This document shows positions 9,385-18,447 of a stretch of 64,000 nucleotides of DNA, piece after piece (within the stretch, counting starts at the first letter, position 1; each line of letters opens with the position of its first letter). The notes below the pieces were generated by a model. It saw nothing but the letters and a program-made list of their open reading frames with translations, ran no database searches and was not told the DNA's origin. Both the position numbers and the translations under genes were made by a program. Origin of the DNA: Halobacterium sp. CBA1132 (GTDB lineage: Archaea; Halobacteriota; Halobacteria; Halobacteriales; Halobacteriaceae); contig NZ_BCMZ01000001.1 of NCBI RefSeq assembly GCF_001485535.1, positions 2,232,001 through 2,296,000 on the forward strand. The letters are read 5' to 3'.

Positions 9385-9657
9385 ATGATTGACGCACTCA
9401 CACAGTTCGCCACGATCGCACAGGAAACGGCTACCAGCAGCAGCCCCGCAATCACCCCGAAGTCCGCCGCCGCACTCGCCGTCGGTCTCGCCGCACTCGC
9501 CGCAGGGTACGCGGAGCGCGGTATCGGTAGCGCGGCCGTCGGCGCCATCGCGGAAGACCAGGACCTCTTCGGTACGGGCCTCATTCTGACGGTCCTCCCG
9601 GAAACGCTGGTCATTCTCGCGCTGGTCGTCGTCTTCGTCGTGCCGTCCGCATTCTAA
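9385..9657 (+). CDS. atpK: A-type ATP synthase proteolipid subunit K
   Basis: A 90-residue proteolipid that forms the membrane rotor ring. After a polar N-terminus come two hydrophobic helices, SAAALAVGLAALAAGYAERG and LFGTGLILTVLPETLVILAL, joined by the polar loop GSAAVGAIAEDQ. The Glu in the LPETLVI segment of helix 2 is the ion-carrying carboxylate, and no sodium-type ligand set is obvious, consistent with protons. It starts 5 bp after the atpI stop and is followed by atpE. Confidence 0.94.
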   Translation: MIDALTQFATIAQETATSSSPAITPKSAAALAVGLAALAAGYAERGIGSAAVGAIAEDQDLFGTGLILTVLPETLVILALVVVFVVPSAF

Positions 9658-9679
9658 ACCACCGTCCCCCCTCTCATCT

Positions 9680-10312
9680 ATGAGCTTGGAAACAGTAGTT
9701 GAGGACATTCGAGACGAGGCCCGCGAGCGCGCGAAGGAAATTCGGTCGGATGCCGAATCCCGCGCCGACGAGATTGTCGCGGACGCCGAGGCCGACGCCG
9801 AGGAGATTCTCTCCGAGGCCGAAGCCGAGGCCGAGCGCGAGATCGAGCGGGAGCGCGAGCAGCGCCTCTCCAGCGCGAAACTCGAGGCCAAGCAGATGCG
9901 CCTCGAAGCGCGCCGCGACGCCCTCGAGGACGTCCGCGAAACCGCCGAGGAGGAAATCGCCGCCATCGACGGCGACGACCGCGAGGAACTCACTCGCGCC
10001 CTCCTCGACGCTGCGGCCGACGAATTCGACGCCGACGGCGAGGGACAGAGTCCCTCGGGCAATCGGACGCAGTCCGATGACGCCGACGTCAGCGTCTACG
10101 GCCGTGCGGACGACGAGGCACTCATCTCGAACATCCTCGACGACTACGACGGTTACGAGTACGCCGGCGAGCACGACTGTCTCGGCGGCGTCGTTGTCGA
10201 GAGCGAGACGTCCCGGGTCCGGGTGAACAACACGTTCGACTCGGTCATCGACGACGTCTGGGAGAACAACCTGAAGGAGATCAGCGCGCGCCTCTTCGAC
10301 GAGGAGCAATGA
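9680..10312 (+). CDS. atpE: A-type ATP synthase subunit E (peripheral stalk)
   Basis: A 210-residue subunit E. The N-terminal coiled coil (ESRADEIVADAEADAEEIL) pairs with subunit H, and the C-terminal globular domain (EHDCLGGVVVESETSRVRV, then NNTFDSVIDDVWE) binds the A3B3 head. Between the two, at about residues 120-134, is an acidic, polar insertion encoded by two tandem perfect hairpins (10040-10078), absent from the subunit E sequences I remember. The insertion keeps the frame. The 3' end overlaps atpC (ATGA). Confidence 0.92.
   Translation: MSLETVVEDIRDEARERAKEIRSDAESRADEIVADAEADAEEILSEAEAEAEREIEREREQRLSSAKLEAKQMRLEARRDALEDVRETAEEEIAAIDGDDREELTRALLDAAADEFDADGEGQSPSGNRTQSDDADVSVYGRADDEALISNILDDYDGYEYAGEHDCLGGVVVESETSRVRVNNTFDSVIDDVWENNLKEISARLFDEEQ
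10040..10078 (+). repeat. Two tandem 7-bp-stem hairpins inside atpE
   Basis: GAGGGAC-aga-GTCCCTC at 10040-10056 and ATCGGAC-gca-GTCCGAT at 10062-10078 are two perfect 7-bp inverted repeats with 3-nt loops, five bases apart. They encode the polar run GQSPSGNRTQSDD between the coiled coil and globular domain of subunit E. Tandem perfect hairpins in frame within a conserved gene suggest a small palindromic insertion. Confidence 0.7.
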
Positions 10313-11358
10313 GCGTGTACGGGTCGGCAAACTACGAGTACGTGGTCGCCCGCGTCCGCCACCGCCGAGCCAGCCTGTTCAGCGACGACGAGTACCGGAA
10401 ACTGCTCCGCATGGGCACGGGCGAAATCGCCCGGTTCATGGAGGAGACCCAGTACGAGGACGCGGTGAACGCGCTGGGCTCGCGGTTCAGCGGCGTCGAC
10501 CTCGTCGAGCACGCGCTCAACGAGACGCTCGCGGACGACTTCCAGGACTTGCTGCGGTACAGCGAGGGCCGGCTCTACGAGCAGGTCGTGCGCTACCTCC
10601 GCAAGTTCGACGCGTGGAACGTCAAGACCGTGCTGCGCGGCCTCTACTCGGGCGCCAGCGACGACGAAGTCCGCGAGGACCTCATCGACGCCGGCGAGTT
10701 CGAGGACGAGTTCCTCGACCGCTTGGTCGCCGCCGAGTCCATCGAAGCGGTCGTCGAGTTGCTCGACGGGACCCTGTTCGAGACGTACATCGACGCCGCG
10801 TTCGAGGCCTACGAGGAGTCCGGGACGCTGGTCCCGCTGGAGAACGCGGTCGACCGCGCGTACTACGAGAACCTCGTGCCCGACGCCTCCGTTCGCGGCG
10901 AAGCAGCGCAGCTCTACCGCGAGTTCCTCGAAGCCGAAATCGACTTCCGGAACGTTCGGAACGCGCTGCGGCTGGCGCGGTCGGGCGCCGACGTCGACCC
11001 CGCCGAGTACTTCATCGACGGCGGCGCGCTGTTCAGTCGGAAGGAAGTCAGCCAGCTCGTCGCGGACCGCTCGGCACTGGTCAACCGCATCCGGGAGAGC
11101 AAGTACGGCGACGAGCTCTCGCGAGCGCTCGACGAACTGGAGGAGGCGGACAGCCTCATCGGCTTCGAGCACGCCCTCGACCGGGCGCTGCTTGAGTACT
11201 CCGACCACCTCTCGTACGTCTACCCGCTGTCGGTCTGTCCGGTGCTGGCGTACGTGCTCGCGAAGGAACGCGAAGTAGACAACATCCGCGCCATCGCTCG
11301 CGGCCGGGAAGCCGGCCTGAGCGAGGCGGAAATCGAAGAGGAGCTGGTCATCCTATGA
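10309..11358 (+). CDS. atpC: A-type ATP synthase subunit C (rotor funnel)
   Basis: A 349-residue subunit C (V-type d-subunit homologue), which couples the central stalk to the proteolipid ring. It is recognised by position and by the family's helical repeats, such as [36 protein letters not shown] and [20 protein letters not shown] near the C-terminus, the last being a strong family signature. The start ATG overlaps the atpE stop, and the stop overlaps the atpF ATG. Confidence 0.93.
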   Translation: MSVYGSANYEYVVARVRHRRASLFSDDEYRKLLRMGTGEIARFMEETQYEDAVNALGSRFSGVDLVEHALNETLADDFQDLLRYSEGRLYEQVVRYLRKFDAWNVKTVLRGLYSGASDDEVREDLIDAGEFEDEFLDRLVAAESIEAVVELLDGTLFETYIDAAFEAYEESGTLVPLENAVDRAYYENLVPDASVRGEAAQLYREFLEAEIDFRNVRNALRLARSGADVDPAEYFIDGGALFSRKEVSQLVADRSALVNRIRESKYGDELSRALDELEEADSLIGFEHALDRALLEYSDHLSYVYPLSVCPVLAYVLAKEREVDNIRAIARGREAGLSEAEIEEELVIL

Positions 11359-11696
11359 GCCAGGAGATCGCAGTCGTCGGCAGCCCGGATTTCACTACCG
11401 GGTTCCGGCTCGCGGGCGTTCGGAAGTTCGAGAACGTCCCGCAGGACGACAAAGACGAAGCGCTCGACGATGCAGTCGAGTCGGTGCTGGAGGACGACGA
11501 CGTCGGCATCGCGGTGATGCACGACGACGACCTCGACGCGCTCTCGCGGCGAGTCCGCGAGGAAGTCGAGACGAGCGTGGAACCGACGTTCGTGACCATC
11601 GGCGGCGGCGCCGCCGGCGGGAGCGGGCTACGCGACCAGATCAAGCGGGCCATCGGGATCGACCTGATGGCCGAAGAAGACGAATCCAACGAATGA
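11355..11696 (+). CDS. atpF: A-type ATP synthase subunit F
   Basis: A 113-residue subunit F, a small Rossmann-like central-stalk protein that binds subunit D. It begins [19 protein letters not shown], the family's first strand and turn, with the later [10 protein letters not shown] segment. The start overlaps the atpC stop (ATGA) and the stop overlaps the atpA start, so translation is probably coupled. The length is typical. Confidence 0.93.
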   Translation: MSQEIAVVGSPDFTTGFRLAGVRKFENVPQDDKDEALDDAVESVLEDDDVGIAVMHDDDLDALSRRVREEVETSVEPTFVTIGGGAAGGSGLRDQIKRAIGIDLMAEEDESNE

Positions 11697-13444
11697 GTCA
11701 AGCAGAAGAAATCACTGACTCCGGCGTAATCGAGAGCGTGAGCGGTCCGGTCGTGACCGCCACGGACCTCGACGCCCAGATGAACGACGTCGTCTACGTG
11801 GGCGACGAAGGCCTGATGGGCGAGGTCATCGAAATCGAAGGCGAAGTAACAACCATCCAGGTCTACGAGGAGACCTCGGGCATCAGCCCGGGCGGCCCCG
11901 TGGACAACACGGGCGAACCCCTCACCGTCGACCTGGGCCCCGGCATGCTGGACTCCATCTACGACGGCGTCCAGCGCCCGCTCGACGTCCTGCAGGGCGA
12001 GATGGGCGCGTTCCTCGACCGCGGTGTCGACGCGCCCGGCATCGACCTGGAGAAGGAGTGGTCGTTCGACCCCGTCGTGGAGGAAGGCGACCACGTCGAG
12101 GCCGGTGACGTCCTCGGCACCGTCGACGAGACGGTCAGCATCGAACACAAGGTTCTCGTCCCGCCGCGCAGCGACGGCGGCGAGGTCACCGAAGTGAACG
12201 ACGGCGAGCACACGGTCGACGAGCCCGTCGCCGTGCTCGACAGCGGCGAGGAAATCGCGATGCGCCAGGAGTGGCCGGTTCGGCGTGCGCGTCCCTCGAA
12301 GGACAAGCACACGCCGCGGACGCCGCTCGTCACGGGCCAGCGGATTCAGGACGGCCTGTTCCCGCTCGCGAAGGGCGGGACGGCCGCGATTCCGGGGCCG
12401 TTCGGCTCCGGGAAGACGGTCACCCAGCAGCAGCTCGCGAAGTGGTCCGACGCGGACATCGTCGTCTACATCGGTTGCGGGGAGCGCGGCAACGAGATGA
12501 CGGAAGTCATCGAGGACTTCCCCGAACTCGAGGACCCTCAGACCGGGAACCCGCTGATGGCGCGGACGTGCCTCATCGCGAACACGTCGAACATGCCGGT
12601 GGCGGCCCGCGAGTCCTGCATCTACACGGGCATCACCATCGCGGAGTACTACCGCGACATGGGCTACGACGTGGCGCTGATGGCCGACTCCACCTCGCGG
12701 TGGGCCGAGGCCATGCGCGAAATCTCCTCGCGCCTCGAGGAGATGCCGGGCGAGGAGGGGTACCCCGCGTACCTCGCCGCTCGCCTCGCACAGTTCTACG
12801 AGCGCGCGGGCCTCTACACCACCCTCAACGACGAAGAGGGGTCGGTGTCCGTGGTCGGCGCGGTCAGCCCGCCGGGCGGTGACTTCTCCGAGCCGGTCAC
12901 TCAGAACACGCTGCGCATCGTGAAGACGTTCTGGGCGCTGGACGCGGACCTCGCCGAACGCCGGCACTTCCCGGCTATCAACTGGAACGAGTCGTACTCG
13001 CTGTACAAGGACCAGCTGGACGACTGGTGGCGCGAGAACGTCTCCGAGGACTTCCCGGAGGTCCGGCAGTGGGCCGTCGACGTCCTCGACGAGGAGACAG
13101 AGCTCGAAGAGATTGTGCAGCTGGTCGGCAAAGACGCGCTGCCCGACGACCAGCAGCTCACTCTCGAAGTCGCTCGCTACCTCCGTGAAGCGTGGCTCCA
13201 GCAGAACGCGCTCCACGACGTCGACACCAACTGTGAGCCCGAGAAGACGTACAAGATGCTCACAGCCATCAAGACGTTCAACGACGAGGCCTTCGACGCG
13301 CTCGAAGCCGGTGTCCCCGTCGAGGAGATTCAGAACGTCGACGCGGCGCCCCGCCTCAACCGCATGGGCGTCCAGGAGGACTACGACGAGTACATCGAGG
13401 AGCTGAAAGACGACCTCAGCGAGCAACTACGGGACCACTACTAA
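11693..13444 (+). CDS. atpA: A-type ATP synthase catalytic subunit A
   Basis: A 583-residue catalytic subunit. The P-loop is [10 protein letters not shown], preceded by the A-subunit-specific non-homologous region. Further signatures are [44 protein letters not shown] (read in pieces) and [21 protein letters not shown]. It synthesises or hydrolyses ATP at the A-B interface. No intein interrupts the P-loop, although archaeal atpA can carry one. The stop is directly adjacent to the atpB ATG. Confidence 0.97.
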   Translation: MSQAEEITDSGVIESVSGPVVTATDLDAQMNDVVYVGDEGLMGEVIEIEGEVTTIQVYEETSGISPGGPVDNTGEPLTVDLGPGMLDSIYDGVQRPLDVLQGEMGAFLDRGVDAPGIDLEKEWSFDPVVEEGDHVEAGDVLGTVDETVSIEHKVLVPPRSDGGEVTEVNDGEHTVDEPVAVLDSGEEIAMRQEWPVRRARPSKDKHTPRTPLVTGQRIQDGLFPLAKGGTAAIPGPFGSGKTVTQQQLAKWSDADIVVYIGCGERGNEMTEVIEDFPELEDPQTGNPLMARTCLIANTSNMPVAARESCIYTGITIAEYYRDMGYDVALMADSTSRWAEAMREISSRLEEMPGEEGYPAYLAARLAQFYERAGLYTTLNDEEGSVSVVGAVSPPGGDFSEPVTQNTLRIVKTFWALDADLAERRHFPAINWNESYSLYKDQLDDWWRENVSEDFPEVRQWAVDVLDEETELEEIVQLVGKDALPDDQQLTLEVARYLREAWLQQNALHDVDTNCEPEKTYKMLTAIKTFNDEAFDALEAGVPVEEIQNVDAAPRLNRMGVQEDYDEYIEELKDDLSEQLRDHY

Positions 13445-14862
13445 TGAAAGAGTACAAGACAATCTCCGAAGTCAGCGGCCCGCTGGTGTACGTCGACATC
13501 GACGAGCCGGTGGCCTACGACGAGATGGTGGAGATCGAGACGCCCGACGGCGAAGTCAAGCGCGGTCAGGTGCTCGAATCCAGCGACGAGTTCGTCGCGA
13601 TTCAGGTCTTCGAGGGAACCGAAGGCATCGGGCAGGACGCCTCGGTGCGGTTCCTCGGCGAGACCCTGAAGATGCCCGTGACCGAGGACCTCCTCGGTCG
13701 CGTGCTCGACGGCTCCGGTCAGCCCATCGACGGCGGCCCGGACATCGTGCCCGAGGAGCGCCGCGACATCGTCGGCGAAGCGATCAACCCCCACGCGCGT
13801 GAGTACCCCGAGGAGTTCATCCAGACGGGCGTCTCTGCCATCGACGGCATGAACACGCTCGTGCGCGGGCAGAAGCTCCCCATCTTCTCGGCGTCGGGGC
13901 TACCCCACAGCGACCTCGCGCTCCAGATTGCGCGACAGGCCTCCGTGCCGGAGGAAGAGGAAGCTGGCGACGAGGACAGCGAGTTCGCCGTCGTCTTCGG
14001 CGCGATGGGTATCACCGCCGAGGAAGCCAACGAGTTCATGGAGGACTTCGAGCGCACCGGCGCGCTCGAACGCAGTGTCGTCTTCATGAACCTCGCGGAC
14101 GACCCCGCAGTCGAGCGGACGGTCACGCCGCGGATGGCGCTCACGACCGCGGAGTACCTCGCCTTCGAGAAGGACTACCACGTCCTCGTCATCCTGACGG
14201 ACATGACGAACTACTGCGAGGCGCTGCGCGAGATCGGCGCGGCACGCGAGGAGGTGCCCGGTCGGCGTGGCTACCCCGGGTACATGTACACGGACCTCGC
14301 GCAGCTGTACGAGCGCGCCGGCCGCATCGAGGGACGGGACGGCTCTGTCACCCAGATTCCCATCCTGACGATGCCCGGCGACGACGACACGCACCCGATT
14401 CCGGACCTCACTGGCTACATCACGGAGGGCCAGATCATGATGGACCGCGACCTGAACAGTCAGGGCGTGACGCCGCCCGTGAACGTCCTCCCGAGCCTCT
14501 CGCGGCTGATGGACGACGGTATCGGCGAGGGCCTCACGCGCGGAGACCACGGCGACGTCTCCGACCAGCTGTACGCGGCGTACGCGGAAGGCGAGGACCT
14601 CCGCGACCTCGTGAACATCGTCGGTCGCGAGGCACTCAGCGACCGCGACAACCTCTACCTCGACTTCGCGGACCGCTTCGAGGCGGAGTTCGTCGACCAG
14701 GGCTTCGACACCGACCGCAGCGTCGAGGAGACGCTGGACCTCGGCTGGGAGCTGCTCAGCCTGTTCCCCAAGGAGGAGCTCAACCGCGTCGACGAGGAGC
14801 TCATCGAGCAGTACTACGTCGAGGACGAGGCCGAGGCCGAAGAGGCCGCGGCCGCCGACTGA
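13444..14862 (+). CDS. atpB: A-type ATP synthase regulatory subunit B
   Basis: A 472-residue non-catalytic subunit. The degenerate nucleotide site ([24 protein letters not shown]) lacks a P-loop Lys, as expected for B. Other family blocks are [31 protein letters not shown] (read in pieces) and [20 protein letters not shown]. The tail is an acidic Glu/Ala run ([13 protein letters not shown]). It is followed by crtY and blh rather than directly by atpD, an unusual interruption of the operon. Confidence 0.96.
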   Translation: MKEYKTISEVSGPLVYVDIDEPVAYDEMVEIETPDGEVKRGQVLESSDEFVAIQVFEGTEGIGQDASVRFLGETLKMPVTEDLLGRVLDGSGQPIDGGPDIVPEERRDIVGEAINPHAREYPEEFIQTGVSAIDGMNTLVRGQKLPIFSASGLPHSDLALQIARQASVPEEEEAGDEDSEFAVVFGAMGITAEEANEFMEDFERTGALERSVVFMNLADDPAVERTVTPRMALTTAEYLAFEKDYHVLVILTDMTNYCEALREIGAAREEVPGRRGYPGYMYTDLAQLYERAGRIEGRDGSVTQIPILTMPGDDDTHPIPDLTGYITEGQIMMDRDLNSQGVTPPVNVLPSLSRLMDDGIGEGLTRGDHGDVSDQLYAAYAEGEDLRDLVNIVGREALSDRDNLYLDFADRFEAEFVDQGFDTDRSVEETLDLGWELLSLFPKEELNRVDEELIEQYYVEDEAEAEEAAAAD

Positions 14863-14952
14863 CCGCCGCGTTCGCGGCGTGTCGTCCACGTATCTTTTGC
14901 GAACTGACGCGACCGGACAGTCGCGACTGTGCGACTTCGAGGGGACGCGCTG

Positions 14953-15663
14953 ATGGCGACGTACCTCCAGTTCCTCGCCGCGTTCGTCGCGCCGCCGCTA
15001 GTCGCGCTGGCGGCGCTGCGCGTCCGTAACCGCCGCGAGGACTGGTGGTCGCTGGCCGGCGTGGGCGTCCTCGTCGTCCTCGCGCTGGCGTACACGACGC
15101 CGTGGGACAACTACCTGATTCGACGCGGTGTCTGGACGTACGGCGAGGACGCAGTGCTGGCGACGCTGTGGCTCGCGCCGGTCGAGGAGTACGCGTTCGT
15201 GGCGATGCAGACGGTCGTCGCGGGACTGTGGGTGCAGGTCATCGCTGGACCGCCGGACGCCGAGTTCCGCCCCTCGAAGCGGGACGCAGCGGTCGGCGCG
15301 CTCGCGGGCCTCGCGGTCACGGCGTCGGGCGTCGCGTTCCTCGGCGCGGCGAGCACGTTCTACCTCGGCGCGATTCTGGCGTGGGCCGGCCCCGTCCTCG
15401 CGATGCAGTGGGCCGTCGGCTGGCGGTACCTCCTCGAACGCCCGCGCGCCGTCGCCGCGGGCGTCGGCGTGCCGACGCTGTACTTCGCCGTCGCCGACCG
15501 CCTCGCGCTCGCGGACGGCATCTGGACGATTTCACCGACGTACAGCACCGGCGTCGCCGTCGCGGGCCTCCCAATCGAGGAGGGCGCGTTCTTCCTCGTG
15601 ACGAACCTCTTCGTCGTGCAGGGACTGCTGCTCTACGACTGGGTGGTCGCACGATGGGCGTGA
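14953..15663 (+). CDS. crtY: Lycopene beta-cyclase, CrtYcd-like fused form
   Basis: A 236-residue membrane protein with about seven hydrophobic helices, of the lycopene cyclase domain family (CrtYc-CrtYd fused, as in haloarchaea). The repeated acidic signatures APVEEYAFVAMQT and LPIEEGAFFLVTN mark the two half-domains, along with AYTTPWDNYLIRRGVW. It cyclises lycopene to beta-carotene, the substrate of the next gene. The start at 14953 (MATYLQFLAAF) is preferred over the in-frame Met 24 bases earlier. The 3' end overlaps the blh start, so translation is likely coupled. Confidence 0.9.
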   Translation: MATYLQFLAAFVAPPLVALAALRVRNRREDWWSLAGVGVLVVLALAYTTPWDNYLIRRGVWTYGEDAVLATLWLAPVEEYAFVAMQTVVAGLWVQVIAGPPDAEFRPSKRDAAVGALAGLAVTASGVAFLGAASTFYLGAILAWAGPVLAMQWAVGWRYLLERPRAVAAGVGVPTLYFAVADRLALADGIWTISPTYSTGVAVAGLPIEEGAFFLVTNLFVVQGLLLYDWVVARWA

Positions 15664-16682
15664 ACGGACTGGACGAGGCGGTCCGCAACACGCTGGCGTG
15701 GCCGGCGCTGGCCGCTGGCTGGGTCGGGGTCGCCGTCGCGGCGCTCCCGACGCTCGCCGGTGTGGCGTTGCCGACGGCGGTCCGGTACGCGCCACTGATT
15801 GCGAGCGTCGTGGTGTTCGGCCTCCCCCACGGTGCTATCGACTACGTGGCGCTCCCGCGCGCAGTCGCGGGCCGCGTGACCCGGCGGTGGCTCGCAGTCG
15901 TCGGCGCACTCTATCTCGTGCTCGGCGGCGCGTACGCTATCGCGTGGTTCGCGTGGCCGGTCGCGGCGGCGCTGGCGTTCGTCGGACTGACGTGGCTCCA
16001 CTGGGGGCAAGGCGACGTCTACCCGCTGGCCGTGCTACTGGACGCAGATTATCTTGACTCGCGCGCGCGACGCGTGGCGACGGGCGTCGTCCGCGGCGGC
16101 CTCCCGATGCTCGTGCCGCTGCTGGGCCACCCCGAGACGTACCGCGACGTGGTGGCGGCGTTCGCCGCGCCGTTCGGCGGCAGCGTCGGCGACCTCTGGC
16201 TGTTCGCGCCCGACGCGCGGCTCGTGCTCGGCGTCGGCTTCGCCGCCGTAACCGTCGTGACGCTGGCTGCGAATCGACTCGCAACGACCGAATCGCCGCC
16301 GACCGCGTGGCGCGTCGACGCCGCTGAGACACTGGGGTTGTGGGTGTTCTTCCTCGTCGTCCCGCCCGTATTCGCGGTAGGCGTCTACTTCTGCCTGTGG
16401 CACGCCGTCCGCCACGTCGCGCGCGCAGTCGCCGTCGACAACGGGTCGCGGCACGCGCTCGCTGCGGGTGACTTGCGCGGACCACTGGCCCGATTCGCGC
16501 GCGAAGCGGCGCCGCTGACCGTCGCCGCGCTCGCACTGCTGGGCGGGCTCTGGGTCGTCGTGCCGAACCCGCCGACGACGCTGGCCGGCGGGGCCGCGCT
16601 GTATCTCGCATTCGTCGCAGTGCTGACGCTGCCCCACGTCGCAGTCGTGACGTGGATGGACCGCGCGGCAGGACTGCTGTAG
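15654..16682 (+). CDS. blh: Beta-carotene 15,15'-dioxygenase (Brp/Blh family)
   Basis: A 342-residue polytopic membrane enzyme of the Brp/Blh family, which cleaves beta-carotene into two retinals for rhodopsins. Iron-ligand His candidates lie in family motifs [23 protein letters not shown] and [11 protein letters not shown], all intact. The ATG at 15654 overlaps the end of crtY. The frame is open for 600 bases upstream, but that is crtY shadow. With crtY it gives a two-step lycopene-to-retinal unit lying between atpB and atpD. No rhodopsin gene is in this window. Confidence 0.92.
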   Translation: MGVNGLDEAVRNTLAWPALAAGWVGVAVAALPTLAGVALPTAVRYAPLIASVVVFGLPHGAIDYVALPRAVAGRVTRRWLAVVGALYLVLGGAYAIAWFAWPVAAALAFVGLTWLHWGQGDVYPLAVLLDADYLDSRARRVATGVVRGGLPMLVPLLGHPETYRDVVAAFAAPFGGSVGDLWLFAPDARLVLGVGFAAVTVVTLAANRLATTESPPTAWRVDAAETLGLWVFFLVVPPVFAVGVYFCLWHAVRHVARAVAVDNGSRHALAAGDLRGPLARFAREAAPLTVAALALLGGLWVVVPNPPTTLAGGAALYLAFVAVLTLPHVAVVTWMDRAAGLL

Positions 16683-16744
16683 CTGGCGGCAGCGACAGGA
16701 AACGTTTACCTCCCTCCGTCCAGAAGTCCCCGCCAAGAGAACAG

Positions 16745-17428
16745 ATGGCCCAGGACATCAAACCGACCCGGAAGAACCTCATGGAGATCGAGGACCGAAT
16801 CGAACTCTCCGAGCGGGGCCACGACACGCTCGAGCAGAAGCGCGACGGCCTCATCATGGAGTTCATGGACATCCTCGACCAGGCACAGGACGTCCGCGAG
16901 GACCTCGAAGCCGACTACGAGACCGCCCAGAAGAAGATCAACATGGCGCGCGCGATGGAGGGCGACATGTCCGTTCGAGGGGCGGCCGCGGCGCTCGAAG
17001 AACACCCCGAGATTACCGTCGAATCCCGGAACATCATGGGCGTCGTCGTCCCGCAAATCGAGTCCTCGAAGGTCCGCAAGAGCCTCGACGAGCGCGGCTA
17101 CGGCATCCTCGGCACGAGCGCGCGCATCGACGAGGCCGCGGAAGCCTACGAGGAGCTCCTGGAGTCCATCGTGCTCGCGGCGGAAGTCGAGACCGCGATG
17201 AAGAAGATGCTCACGGAGATCGAGACGACCAAGCGCCGCGTGAACGCGCTCGAATTCAAGCTCCTCCCCGAACTCTACGAGGGCCAGGAGTACATCGAGC
17301 AGAAGCTCGAAGAGCAGGAGCGCGAGGAGATTTTCCGCATGAAGAAGGTCAAAGCGAAGAAAGAAGAAGACGAGGAAGAGGAAGAAGAGGCGGCCGAGCA
17401 GGCGGCCGAAGAAGCGCTCGCAAACTGA
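16745..17428 (+). CDS. atpD: A-type ATP synthase subunit D (central stalk)
   Basis: A 227-residue subunit D. Two long helices make the rotor axle. It begins [21 protein letters not shown], with the family block [23 protein letters not shown] near the C-terminus, then a haloarchaeal acidic/lysine tail ([15 protein letters not shown]). It should follow atpB but is separated from it by crtY-blh. A 62-bp gap with AACGTTTACC-type A/T sequence precedes it, so it may also have its own promoter. Confidence 0.95.
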   Translation: MAQDIKPTRKNLMEIEDRIELSERGHDTLEQKRDGLIMEFMDILDQAQDVREDLEADYETAQKKINMARAMEGDMSVRGAAAALEEHPEITVESRNIMGVVVPQIESSKVRKSLDERGYGILGTSARIDEAAEAYEELLESIVLAAEVETAMKKMLTEIETTKRRVNALEFKLLPELYEGQEYIEQKLEEQEREEIFRMKKVKAKKEEDEEEEEEAAEQAAEEALAN

Positions 17429-17484
17429 ACGCGGCTTCGGCTTTCGTCCGCGCCGGCTAAGTACCGCGCGCGCAACGTCGAGGT

Positions 17485-17874
17485 ATGAGCTGTCCGAACT
17501 GCGGCGGCGACCGACTCCAGTTCCCGATTCCGGACGCCGTCGCCGAGTTCCTCCCCGACGACCGGCCGGCGGCGACGCTGTGTACGATTTGTCTCCGGGT
17601 GTCACCGGCCGACGAAGCGCCCGACGCGTACCCCGACTTTTCGAGCGTCAGCGACGCGTTCCCCGACGGCGAAACCGGCGCCGTCGTCGCGTGCCTGTTG
17701 GCGTTACTCGACCGACTAGTCGTCCACCGCAGCGAGGCCGAAGCGGTCGCGACGGAAGCCGAGCGCCGCGGCGTCGACGTGTTGCTCGTGCTCGACCGGC
17801 TCGCCGCCGACGCCGGCCTCGACCCACACATCGACCTCGAACGGCGGCGCCGCCAGCTCGAACAGCTCATCTAG
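17485..17874 (+). CDS. Small zinc-ribbon haloarchaeal protein
   Basis: A 129-residue protein. The N-terminal CPNCGG (residues 3-8) and a later CTICL pair form a likely four-cysteine zinc ribbon; the rest is helical and acidic. I recognise it as a conserved haloarchaeal protein family (DUF6276, from memory) with no known role. It follows atpD on the same strand with its own short spacer, so read-through from the ATP synthase operon is possible. Confidence 0.75.
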   Translation: MSCPNCGGDRLQFPIPDAVAEFLPDDRPAATLCTICLRVSPADEAPDAYPDFSSVSDAFPDGETGAVVACLLALLDRLVVHRSEAEAVATEAERRGVDVLLVLDRLAADAGLDPHIDLERRRRQLEQLI

Positions 17875-17979
17875 GGACGCGGCCGGCCGTTGCCGGCGAG
17901 CGCGCGGGTGCGCTGACGCCGCTCCGGGACGGCGACGGCGTGCCGCAAGGGTTTAGCCGACCGGCCAGTAACGGCCTGT

Positions 17980-18447
17980 ATGGCTGACTGTCCACTCGCC
18001 GACGAATGCCCCAGTTTCCAGGAGCAAATCGAAGGGATGGGGTGCCAGCACTACGGCGACCGCGGCGGGATGGAGTGGTGCAACCACTACAACCAGCCCA
18101 TCGAGGACCTGAAGACCGCGCCCGTGGTACCCGGTCAGGAGGTCGTGCTGGAAGTCGACGACATGCACGAGAGCGGCGCTGGCGTCGGCCGGCAGGAGGA
18201 GAGCGGGTTCATCGTGATGGTCGACGGCGTGCTGCCGCCGGCGCGCGTGAAAGCCGAGGTGACGAAAGTGAAGCCGAACTACGCTCGCGCGGACCTCATA
18301 GAGAAGCTCCCCGACGAGCCGGACGACGAGGACGGCGAAGTGGACGAGGACGCCGAGGAAGACGCCGAAGCCGAAGACGCGGCCGACGAGGACGACGAAG
18401 AAGGAAGTGAGCGCCTCGGCAGCCGCGAGAACTTCTGGGGTAACTAG
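17980..18447 (+). CDS. TRAM-domain protein with cysteine-rich N-terminus
   Basis: A 155-residue protein. The N-terminal 45 residues hold Cys/His pairs (DCPLADECPSF, GCQHYGD, WCNHYNQP) that look metal-binding. Residues 50-110 are a TRAM-type beta-barrel (VVPGQEVVLEVDDMHESGAG, then PPARVKAEVTKVKPNYA), which usually binds RNA. The acidic tail (EDAEEDAEAEDAADEDD) is followed by the conserved-looking end RENFWGN. Likely an RNA-binding accessory factor. It converges on the first CHAT-like gene, overlapping by 4 bp. Confidence 0.8.
   Translation: MADCPLADECPSFQEQIEGMGCQHYGDRGGMEWCNHYNQPIEDLKTAPVVPGQEVVLEVDDMHESGAGVGRQEESGFIVMVDGVLPPARVKAEVTKVKPNYARADLIEKLPDEPDDEDGEVDEDAEEDAEAEDAADEDDEEGSERLGSRENFWGN

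Noticed and set aside
11693-13444. Intein in atpA
   Set aside because: The P-loop [10 protein letters not shown] is continuous and the protein has normal length, so no intein interrupts it.
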